NCBI GenBank assembly: GCA_933822405.4
Contig: CAKOGP040001001.1
Location: 188,636 to 252,635 of the forward strand
Source: Cylindrotheca closterium
Taxonomy: Eukaryota; Bacillariophyta; Bacillariophyceae; Bacillariales; Bacillariaceae
Length of the DNA: 64,000 nt
Direction of reading: 5' to 3'
Made by a program: the position numbers and the translations under genes. This document shows positions 1 to 8,800 of the stretch, in pieces. Every line of letters begins with the position of its first letter. Positions within the stretch are counted from its first letter, which is position 1. The notes beneath the pieces were generated by a model that was not told the DNA's origin, made no database searches, and saw only the letters and a program-made list of their open reading frames with translations.

Positions 1-330
1 GTGAGCTGATTTGCAAACCCCATTTATCCGATATGTGCCCTAGGATCTCGTAGTGCCTGCAGCAATGAATTTGTACCAAAATACACCTCACAAGTAAAAG
101 GTAAGCAGGGCCAGCTGTGGTAGCCAACGGATGGCTGATCGCCAGTCGAGTCCACGCACCCCAAACCCAACCCGCCCTTCTGTGATATTCATCTGCTGCA
201 TATGTAGTAGCTCGGAGGGCCTTATCTCATTGCGTACTGGTTTGTTATTTGATTTACTTTTTGTATTGTAATATCCAATCAATTGAATTACTATCGTTGC
301 ATGATGGTTTGCTGTTTGAGTAGCCTATAA
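1..330. other. 3' flank of first kinase-like gene
   Basis: Non-coding or weakly coding stretch downstream of the first kinase-like gene. From about 118 it resembles the stretch at about 2276-2471 downstream of the second copy, so the duplicated unit includes 3' flanking DNA. A minus-strand reading frame here and its counterpart share a short conserved peptide (GFGVRGLDWRSAIRWLP), but no larger gene can be supported. Confidence 0.5.
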
Positions 331-1881
331 TCAATCAAAGTACTGGCTGCGTTTGATGGATTCCATCAGATCTCTATAATCCTTCTGTTCATTCTTGCGT
401 AGCTGACCACCAGTGTTCCAAATATATGCTCTTCGGAGATCAATCCACTTGGCCTCCCCATTGACGCAGAAAATGTTATCCACTCGAGCATCCCCATGCA
501 CAATATTGTTGTCGTGGAGCTCTTGAAGAGAATCAAAAATAGCTTTCTTTGAAAGACTAGAATAGTGATTTCCAACTTCCGAAAACAAAAGAACAGCGCC
601 CAACTTATCAAACTTCCTGAAAGAGTTCTCTTCAACGCCGACAATCAAGTGAGGACATTTTCGTTGAGCTTCATTAGTAATTGCCATTTGTCTTTGAAGT
701 TCAGCCACTTTGTCATGGACATCGAGGACTATCTTCAATGCCAAGGCCGCTCCGTTCTGATCGCAGACTTTAAAAACTAGACCAAAAGCTCCGCCACCCA
801 AGTATCCGTCCACTTCGGGTACTAGGCCCAACTCAAAGCAAGCCTTGTCGAGGATCTCAATCACGGGATCTTGCAGCATGAACTTTTCCAATCGTGATTT
901 TGACCCGCCGTCGACCCACCGACACTTCCTAACAGAGGAAGCTGTTCCTTTTACAGTCTGAACTAGCCAGAAAGATTCTCGATCAAAAAGAACCAGGCGT
1001 ACAGTGATGGGACTATTTTCTCCAAGAGACAGGTGAGCTCCGTAGTTGATGGTCTGTCCAAACGCTGAATCATCAATGTCCTTTTTGGCATCCAAGACCA
1101 AGTAGAGGAAGCGACGAAGGTCCCAGTTTGACAATTGCCCAAAAACATCCGTTGATCGGCGCATTTGAAGAAGCTTGTCGTCCTCCCTGGCATCAAATGG
1201 ATCGCGTTTCTTGTAGATGGACTTGTGGCAGATAAACATGTCCGGGTTTTGGTTGTAGGCGGCACTGTTTTCATCATTAGATGTCTTCAACCACTTATAT
1301 GCTTCAGAATTCACAAGAACTCTATTACTAGACGCCCCATTGCATTGGAAAAGAGCTGCAAGGAATGGGGTCAAAAAGGCAACCATTTGATGCTCCGTTT
1401 CTAGTTGCAACAGGCTACGCGCTTGCTCATTGGTGAGGACTGCTTCGCCTTTTCCTTCCTCATCAGGACTGTGCACATGTCCTAGTCTTTCCAGACGTCG
1501 AAGCTCGCCCGCCCCAAAGCTTGATGGACTTTTTTGTGGGGTAGCTCTGTTAGTTTTGGTAAGAGCCTCTTGAAATATTGCCGCAATCTCCTTTCGCATT
1601 TCTTCTAAGAGCGGAGTGTTCACGAAAGTGCGTTTCATCAACAATTCCATTTGACGAAGCTGGTTTTCCTCTTGCCAAAGCTGGCTTTCCTCTTGCCGAA
1701 GCTGGCTTTTCTTTTCCCAAAGCTGGCTTTTCTTTTGCCGATAGTAAGCTTTGTCATCGTCCGAAATGGTGGGGCTCTTGAGAGATTCGTTGACCTCCTC
1801 GATCTCCTTTGCTACCCTTTCAATGGCATTGCCTACTAGCTCGATTTCTCGCTCAATACTAGAGTTAGAGGACATTCTCAT
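331..1881 (-). CDS. Kinase-like protein with N-terminal coiled coil, copy 1
   Basis: A 516-residue single-exon protein. Residues 1-90 are a charged coiled coil with 7-residue repeats (KSQLWEK-type). The middle (about 150-340) holds LDAKK near residue 260 followed by AFGQ, which loosely resembles a PD-(D/E)xK nuclease-like fold; that is inference. The C-terminal part is a protein-kinase-like fold: Gly-rich loop GGGAFGLVFKV near 360, a Lys in LALKIV near 380, and the catalytic loop HGDARVDN near 462 with Asp and Asn present. DFG is replaced by WIDL. Nuclease-like plus kinase-like order recalls Crinkler or FunK1 proteins, but I cannot confirm that. The start is the first ATG before the coiled coil; a second in-frame ATG lies two codons on. 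Substrate unknown. A near-copy lies upstream at 2472-4034. Confidence 0.8.
   Translation of the reverse strand: MRMSSNSSIEREIELVGNAIERVAKEIEEVNESLKSPTISDDDKAYYRQKKSQLWEKKSQLRQEESQLWQEENQLRQMELLMKRTFVNTPLLEEMRKEIAAIFQEALTKTNRATPQKSPSSFGAGELRRLERLGHVHSPDEEGKGEAVLTNEQARSLLQLETEHQMVAFLTPFLAALFQCNGASSNRVLVNSEAYKWLKTSNDENSAAYNQNPDMFICHKSIYKKRDPFDAREDDKLLQMRRSTDVFGQLSNWDLRRFLYLVLDAKKDIDDSAFGQTINYGAHLSLGENSPITVRLVLFDRESFWLVQTVKGTASSVRKCRWVDGGSKSRLEKFMLQDPVIEILDKACFELGLVPEVDGYLGGGAFGLVFKVCDQNGAALALKIVLDVHDKVAELQRQMAITNEAQRKCPHLIVGVEENSFRKFDKLGAVLLFSEVGNHYSSLSKKAIFDSLQELHDNNIVHGDARVDNIFCVNGEAKWIDLRRAYIWNTGGQLRKNEQKDYRDLMESIKRSQYFD
501..1607. repeat. 1107 bp identical tract, copy 1
   Basis: Matches 2642-3748 at a constant offset of 2141 bp, with no differences found in the lines compared. 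Identity stops sharply inside both coding regions, at the catalytic loop on one side and before the coiled coil on the other, while sequence outside is clearly diverged. This fits gene conversion or selective homogenisation after an older duplication. Confidence 0.9.
1656..1739. repeat. 21 bp coding minisatellite, 4 units
   Basis: Four 21 bp units of the type AAGCTGGCTTTTC inside the first kinase-like gene. Each unit encodes one heptad of the N-terminal coiled coil, so unit number changes coil length in whole heptads. The second gene copy has only about two units. Confidence 0.85.
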
Positions 1882-2471
1882 AACTTGAACAATGATGCTG
1901 CTATATCTATGGTTTCAGATGTGTGCGAGGATGTTGGTTTAGTCTTTGTCTATATATATAGTCAACGTGCATATATTTGGTGAGTATGGTGAGAGTATTT
2001 ATACGATACACACGTATTAAAAAAAATTCTATTGACATATATATCATGACTATTTTTTATATTATCCACATAAAATATATCTTCGTTACAGCCAGTACGT
2101 GTACGTGTGTACACATCACGTACGTGGACATAGCGGTGCACATAAATCGCAATTGAAATTGTTGGAGTACTGGGCAAGCTTTTGTCACTCGTCCCTTGTA
2201 ATGTTGAACCATAACCCAAGCATTGTGATGCGACCCTACTGTTAAGAAGGCTCTTGTTCGGGTCGTCCACTGCAGCGGTAGCCAACGAATGGCTGATCGC
2301 CAGTCGAGTCCACGAACCCCAAACCCAACCCTCGCTTCTATGACATTCATCAATTGCACATTTAGTAGCTCGAAAGACATTATCTCATTCTGCAATGGTT
2401 TGTTATTTGAGTTATCCAAACTATTGAGTTACTGTCGTTGCGTGATGGGTTGCTGTTTGAGTAGCCTATAA
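1882..2471. other. Spacer between tandem kinase-like genes
   Basis: Upstream region of copy 1 and downstream region of copy 2. The sequence around 2190-2257 resembles 4376-4440 upstream of copy 2, so the ~2.15 kb duplicated unit carries its promoter region as well. AT-rich with several ACGTACGTG-like stretches. No gene is supported. Confidence 0.5.
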
Positions 2472-4034
2472 TCAATCAAAGTACTGGCTGCGTTTGATGG
2501 ATTCCATCAGATCTCTATAATCCCTTTTTCCCAGCTCGGAAACACTACCACCAGTGTTCCAAAGAAATGCTCTTTGAAGATCAATCCACTTGGCCTCCCC
2601 ATTGACGCAGACAACGTTGTCCACTCGAGCACTCCCATGCGCAATATTGTTGTCGTGGAGCTCTTGAAGAGAATCAAAAATAGCTTTCTTTGAAAGACTA
2701 GAATAGTGATTTCCAACTTCCGAAAACAAAAGAACAGCGCCCAACTTATCAAACTTCCTGAAAGAGTTCTCTTCAACGCCGACAATCAAGTGAGGACATT
2801 TTCGTTGAGCTTCATTAGTAATTGCCATTTGTCTTTGAAGTTCAGCCACTTTGTCATGGACATCGAGGACTATCTTCAATGCCAAGGCCGCTCCGTTCTG
2901 ATCGCAGACTTTAAAAACTAGACCAAAAGCTCCGCCACCCAAGTATCCGTCCACTTCGGGTACTAGGCCCAACTCAAAGCAAGCCTTGTCGAGGATCTCA
3001 ATCACGGGATCTTGCAGCATGAACTTTTCCAATCGTGATTTTGACCCGCCGTCGACCCACCGACACTTCCTAACAGAGGAAGCTGTTCCTTTTACAGTCT
3101 GAACTAGCCAGAAAGATTCTCGATCAAAAAGAACCAGGCGTACAGTGATGGGACTATTTTCTCCAAGAGACAGGTGAGCTCCGTAGTTGATGGTCTGTCC
3201 AAACGCTGAATCATCAATGTCCTTTTTGGCATCCAAGACCAAGTAGAGGAAGCGACGAAGGTCCCAGTTTGACAATTGCCCAAAAACATCCGTTGATCGG
3301 CGCATTTGAAGAAGCTTGTCGTCCTCCCTGGCATCAAATGGATCGCGTTTCTTGTAGATGGACTTGTGGCAGATAAACATGTCCGGGTTTTGGTTGTAGG
3401 CGGCACTGTTTTCATCATTAGATGTCTTCAACCACTTATATGCTTCAGAATTCACAAGAACTCTATTACTAGACGCCCCATTGCATTGGAAAAGAGCTGC
3501 AAGGAATGGGGTCAAAAAGGCAACCATTTGATGCTCCGTTTCTAGTTGCAACAGGCTACGCGCTTGCTCATTGGTGAGGACTGCTTCGCCTTTTCCTTCC
3601 TCATCAGGACTGTGCACATGTCCTAGTCTTTCCAGACGTCGAAGCTCGCCCGCCCCAAAGCTTGATGGACTTTTTTGTGGGGTAGCTCTGTTAGTTTTGG
3701 TAAGAGCCTCTTGAAATATTGCCGCAATCTCCTTTCGCATTTCTTCTAGGAATAAAGTGTTCGCCACTTGTTGTTTCACTGGAATGGATGGCGTTGGAGG
3801 AGGAGGGGGAGTGCGTTGCATCACCAACAGCTTCAGTCTACGAAGCTGGCTTTCCTCTTGCCGAAGCTGGCTTTTCTGATGCTGATAGAAAGCATTGTCA
3901 TCGTCGGAATTGTTGGGACTCTTGAGATATTCGTTGACCACCTCGATGTCTCTTTTTACCCTTTCAATCATGGCATTGCCTCCTAGCTCGATTTCTCGCT
4001 CAATACTAGAGGTAGTAGAGGAGGACATTCTCAA
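2472..4034 (-). CDS. Kinase-like protein with N-terminal coiled coil, copy 2 (catalytic Asp lost)
   Basis: A 520-residue tandem paralogue of the gene at 331-1881. Residues from LEEMRKEIAAIF through QELHDNNI are identical to copy 1. The N-terminal coil and last 50 residues differ. The Gly-rich loop and the Lys in LALKIV are kept, but the catalytic loop reads HGSARVDN: the Asp codon GAT of copy 1 is AGT here, two base changes. A kinase-like fold without this Asp is expected to be inactive, so this copy may be a pseudokinase or regulatory partner. The frame is open throughout, which argues against a plain pseudogene. The N-terminal region contains a short Pro run (PPPPPTP). It is transcribed away from the gene at 4480. 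Confidence 0.8.
   Translation of the reverse strand: MRMSSSTTSSIEREIELGGNAMIERVKRDIEVVNEYLKSPNNSDDDNAFYQHQKSQLRQEESQLRRLKLLVMQRTPPPPPTPSIPVKQQVANTLFLEEMRKEIAAIFQEALTKTNRATPQKSPSSFGAGELRRLERLGHVHSPDEEGKGEAVLTNEQARSLLQLETEHQMVAFLTPFLAALFQCNGASSNRVLVNSEAYKWLKTSNDENSAAYNQNPDMFICHKSIYKKRDPFDAREDDKLLQMRRSTDVFGQLSNWDLRRFLYLVLDAKKDIDDSAFGQTINYGAHLSLGENSPITVRLVLFDRESFWLVQTVKGTASSVRKCRWVDGGSKSRLEKFMLQDPVIEILDKACFELGLVPEVDGYLGGGAFGLVFKVCDQNGAALALKIVLDVHDKVAELQRQMAITNEAQRKCPHLIVGVEENSFRKFDKLGAVLLFSEVGNHYSSLSKKAIFDSLQELHDNNIAHGSARVDNVVCVNGEAKWIDLQRAFLWNTGGSVSELGKRDYRDLMESIKRSQYFD
2642..3748. repeat. 1107 bp identical tract, copy 2
   Basis: Counterpart of 501-1607 at offset 2141 bp. It covers the nuclease-like region and most of the kinase-like fold, and ends just before the catalytic loop where the two genes differ. 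Confidence 0.9.
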
Positions 4035-4479
4035 AACTTGAACAATGATGCTGCTATCGGTAGAGTTTCAGATGTGTGCGAGGTTTAGTCTGTGTCTATA
4101 GTCAACGTGCACGTATTGTTGGAATGTATGTTGAGAGTATACACGATACACACGTACTGATAGGACTACTATATCCACGGATGTATAAAATATAAAAGCT
4201 TCGTCTACAGCCAGGTACGTGTACCTGGTACCCGTTGCACATAAATCGCAATTGGTGCAGTACTGAGAAAGTTTCAAACCACCACAATCATTTTCGAATT
4301 TTCAATTTGAACTGAAGTGCAAATATACTATAAAATACGCACGCACCATCAATAATCTTATTGGCACTCACATCGTCCCCTGTTGAACCATAACCCAAGC
4401 ATTCTGATGCGACCCTACTATTAAGAAGCCTCTTGTACCTTCAACGCGTTCCCTGAAAGACACTTTGTCATTCTCAGCA
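4035..4479. other. Divergent intergenic region
   Basis: 445 bp between the minus-strand kinase-like copy 2 and the plus-strand gene at 4480. It must hold both promoters. The right part (about 4376-4440) is a diverged repeat of about 2190-2257. No clear TATA box or other element is recognised. Confidence 0.4.
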
Positions 4480-5427
4480 ATGGAGAGGGCGACACAGAAC
4501 AACAGCAACGATGAGAATGCCAATAACCAAGACGGAAATAATCAGTCATCTACTGCAAGTCACCAAATGTCTTCCACCATCGTGGCTTCCATCTTTGCCG
4601 CTGCTCCAAGGCTATTGATCGAGCTGAAGAATCAATTTCATTTGGAACCAAAGTTGGCGGATCTGCTACTGCCGTTTGTTCTTCCAGTCTTGGATAATAA
4701 TGCTGCTAATATCAATCATGGGAACAATGCTACGCTGCAGCAATTTATGCAAAAACGACGATCCGAAATAAGCATCCCATCACTGCAACCGACTCTCTTC
4801 TTGGAGGGATCTACCAAGTGGCTTTCACAATTTGCAAAATTATCGGTAGATATGTTACCCGAAAGTGTGCGTCAAGCCATGCCACTTACTCTTGTACCAT
4901 CCGACATTTCTGCCTCGTACATGGCAACAACCGACGACAACTACATCCCCAACAACAACTACTACTACTACAATATTCATCCATTGGCAGCCGAGCTGAA
5001 ATTGCTCCTTCGATTTACTTGGGGACGAGTGCCAGCTCTTACACACTGTCCGGATGCCGACAATCCTTTCAATGTTCCATACTATCTATTTTGGCTGACG
5101 ATTCAAAAGGGAAAGTCCTCCCTCCAGGGATTACCAGAAGTGTGTCAGTACATTGTCTTTCGACTACTCTTTGGAGCTACCAAAGGAACCGTTTCGTTTA
5201 CCGAAATGACACGGACGGTGTCCCACATTTTGTACTTAGTGCAATTGGGGTCACTGTCAGCGTGTGCCCAAATAGCGGGACCAGACTTTTTGCAGCGACA
5301 ACTTCAGCTAGCTGCTCAAGCACAATCCTCACAAGTGGTCCAATACGCAACTCCATTGTTGCAGAAATTGCAAGACTACCAAAACGCAAAGCTAGTGGAA
5401 GAAGGAAATACAGTCGTGACTCTTTGA
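4480..5427 (+). CDS. Uncharacterised protein
   Basis: Single-exon frame of 315 residues from the first ATG at 4480; the frame is open further 5' but without an ATG. The N-terminus (about 1-30) is Asn/Gln/Ser-rich and probably disordered. The rest is mostly helical with Leu/Ala-rich segments, for example LADLLLPFVLPVL near 70, plus a short Asn/Tyr run near 165-175. No signal peptide or clear membrane helix is seen. I recognise no family. Coding reality is supported by frame length and normal composition. It lies between the kinase-like pair and the coiled-coil gene at 5873, with which it converges. Confidence 0.6.
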   Translation: MERATQNNSNDENANNQDGNNQSSTASHQMSSTIVASIFAAAPRLLIELKNQFHLEPKLADLLLPFVLPVLDNNAANINHGNNATLQQFMQKRRSEISIPSLQPTLFLEGSTKWLSQFAKLSVDMLPESVRQAMPLTLVPSDISASYMATTDDNYIPNNNYYYYNIHPLAAELKLLLRFTWGRVPALTHCPDADNPFNVPYYLFWLTIQKGKSSLQGLPEVCQYIVFRLLFGATKGTVSFTEMTRTVSHILYLVQLGSLSACAQIAGPDFLQRQLQLAAQAQSSQVVQYATPLLQKLQDYQNAKLVEEGNTVVTL

Positions 5428-5872
5428 ATGGATTGGGGAGAAAAGAGAGCAATCTGCTGTAATACCTCTCGTTCTGCTAGTGCCCTTCGTAGAGTTGGAA
5501 CCATCATCTGGAGTACCAGGCATGAGTGCGCTTGGGCTTGTTGCATGATGATTCAGCATTCAGAACGTGTAGCAGCATCATCTTCTAGCTTTTGGTATTT
5601 TCCTATTGCAACAGTGGTCACTCCAAAGTCGACCGAATGATTCTTGCAATTACAATCAAATGAGCACAAATGCAAAAAAGAAAGAATGGGAATCTTTACT
5701 AGTCTTTTTCGTAATCCTGATACTATTACAAATGCCCCTTGCAATTTTGGATAGGATCATAAACTCGCCCTCAAGGGATATTCAATCATCCAAATAGCTT
5801 GATAGAATCCAGTAGCGATCGTAATTCTCTATAACAATATCTTGCGCCGAGTTGGTTCTGGCCGTTCCCTAT
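5428..5872. other. Convergent intergenic region
   Basis: 445 bp between the 3' ends of the genes at 4480-5427 and 5873-11451. Two overlapping short frames here (5428-5640 and 5606-5797) look like chance. Nothing else is seen. Confidence 0.5.
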
Positions 5873-8800
5873 TCACAAGCCAAAGCCACCAAACTCTCTC
5901 TTGATTAGTGCCATGCGTTCGTTCGCTTCGTCCAATTCTTTTTGCAAAGAATTTCGATCCTTGCGGAGTTTCTTGTTCTTCATCTCGGCTTCCCGAAGCT
6001 TGGTAATAAGTACGTCCATGTTTTCGCTTCGAAGAGGATCACCCAGCTTTCGGTTCACTTCGTCCAATTCCTTGGTGAGCGACTGGACTTGGTCTAAGAG
6101 TTTGGCCTGCTTTTGATCGGAGGCTTCCGCTTCGCTCTTGCGCAACTCGTGTTCCTCGTTGAGGTGTTTGGTTAGTCTGGATACCATGGCAACCGACGCA
6201 TCGAATTGCTTGTCTCTTGCCAAGCTCTGAACCTTCTCTTCTTCCAATTCACTAATGACCGCTTCCAGTCTCGTTCGTTTCATGTCTCCGTCCGTTCGCA
6301 GCTTGGCCAGCTCGTTCAGTTGGTTTTGCAACTTGGTGATAGTCCCGTTGAACTTGGACTTTTGTTCTCGCAAAAAGTTGACCTCTTCGGATAGGTGCCT
6401 ATTCACATTTTGCAAGTCCAGCAGACCCAAGTCGGAAAGTTCCTTGTGCTTGGATTGAATTGCCTCCAATTCCTTAACCTGTTCTTCGTTCTTGACTTCA
6501 AGACTCTCATTCAATTGGTTCAGCTTGGCTATAATGCCCTTGAATAGCTTGTTGGCATACTTGTGTTCGTCCGCCTCCTTCTGGGCTTCCAAGAGTTGGG
6601 AGTCTACAGTATCATGATATTCCTTAGACGAGTCAGTCAGCTTCTCGAGCTCTGACACACACACCAGGTACTGCATTTGAAGTTTCTTCTCGCGTTCGTG
6701 AGACCTTTCCAACATTTGGAGGACATCTTTATTTCGTCCTTCTTCGCCAACGTCCACTCCGTCGACTTTCAGATGGTCGATGATACTTTCTTTGCTCTCC
6801 ACGAGACTTAACAACCGTTCCTTGTCGGATGATGCATATTTCAACTTCTTCTTGAGTTCTTCAACTTCGGCAAGTACCTCAGAATGCTCCTTGGTCTTCT
6901 CTTCCGCCAAGATAGCACGATTCAGTGCTTCCTCCTTTTGCTTTTGAAGAGTGGCACCCATGGCTTCGAGTTCTTCCACCCGAGAGGTTAACACCTTGTT
7001 GGTGTCTGTTGTTTGTTGCAGAATCGAAGTCAAGGAAGTGACTGATGCTTTCAATTGTTCGTCCCGGTCCATGATTTGCTGGTATTCCTTTTCCTTGCTG
7101 GAGTTTGAATTTTCAAGTTTCTTCATTTTCGATTCCAATTCCAAGACTTGCTTCGACAAAGCTTCATTCAAATTTCGAGCAGAATCAAGGTCCTTGTCGA
7201 ATGAGTCTTCAGGTGCGACACCTGCGTACTCTGCCTTGATCAAAACTGCAGTTTCATCAGTGTGAATAAACTTGTGATTGGGATCCGAAACCATACGATC
7301 GACTTCCTCTCGTAACTCAGACTCCCGGTACAGGCAGTCATACAACTCTACAATTCACCAAAGACGATAGGAAGAAGAGTTAGCAAATGACACAAGAATA
7401 CTCGGAAGCGAAAACGGACAAGCTTACCAGTTGACAAGCACGACAACATGTATCTTTCTTGTTGAAGTTTGTCTTTGTACGACACGATTTCATTTCTGAG
7501 CGCGGATTCTGTTTGCTTTGCTGTCTCAAGTTCTTCATTTATTGACCTCTTCAATGACTTGAGTTCTGCTTTCACGCTGGACTCATTTGCTGTTGCCCCG
7601 ATTAGTTCTCGGTGAAGTCTTCTCTTGTACATTTCTAGATCTTCTTTCAGACTATTTTCACTCAAAGTTGCATCATCAAGCTTGGATTTCAATTCCTTCA
7701 TTTCGTCCTTCAGCGGACTGTTCTCCAGTAACTTAGCAAGTTTCTTCTTGTCTTGCTCAAGTGCCGCAATTTGCCCCTGCAATTCGGGAATCTTCATTGA
7801 AATTGAAAAAGCATTCTCTGTGTTGGAACGCTTCAGATCGCTTTCTAGCTTCGCCACTTTTGCAATTGCAGTTTCGGCCTCTTTCTTCTTTTCTTCCAGC
7901 GAGCTTCGTAATTCAGTTGTCGTTTCATCAAATGTTATTTTTGCATTAGCTTCCCGTGCAACAGCTGCAGCCAATTCGGTGGTGATTTCACCCACTGATT
8001 TTTTGCACTCCCTCGTCAGTTTTTCAGCTCTTTCAACTGCGGCTTCCCGCTGTAAATTCACAGTCTGGAGCGTTTCTTCCAAGTTTGCATTCTCCACCGC
8101 CAATTTTTCAGTTTGCCCCTTCAGCTCGCGGATATATACAGCTGGAGTTGGCTGGGAACTCAACACCAATTGAACCAGACTCTCCCTTTCTGGAACGAAG
8201 TCCAAAAACTGCTCGATGCTGATATTCTTAAGTTCCTCGACGTTGAATGAATGAATTTCCTTGTCATCGTGCAGAAGTGCCATCTTGATCTCTGAAGTGC
8301 TCTCCTTCACAGCTTCCTCAACGCTTGGAGGCCACTCGAGGATGTTTTCGTCGAGCACAATCTCATGGAAGAAAACGCCATCATGCATGCTTACATCTCG
8401 CGAGACGGGAACCAAGATATCCTTAAACCGTTCGCTCGCTTGGTTGGTTATGCGAATGCGGAGTTGAGATGTGGACTCATCTTCCTGAGTCCCATTTCGT
8501 TCGCGAACAGGAGATGCGTTGGTGGCAGTGGAAGTGGCTGTGACTTCCTTTTGCTCGCACCAGAGCAAAAAATGATAGACACTTTGGCGTTCACTCATCA
8601 TTCCAACAAGTTCATTGGTCTTCACAGACTTCAAATCCTCAAGAGAGAATGGACGAATCATAGTGCCATTGGTGTCCGCCAGCGCGCATTTGATTTCGGC
8701 CACCCCAGCCTTCACCTTTTCCGCCATTCGGTCCGGCCATCGTCGAATCAACCCTAACCGCAGTGCATCGTTTTCATATAATTCGTCAAACAAGCTCAAA

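Noticed and set aside
4818..5462. 214-codon plus-strand frame
   Set aside because: It overlaps the gene at 4480-5427 in another frame and has no protein-like pattern.
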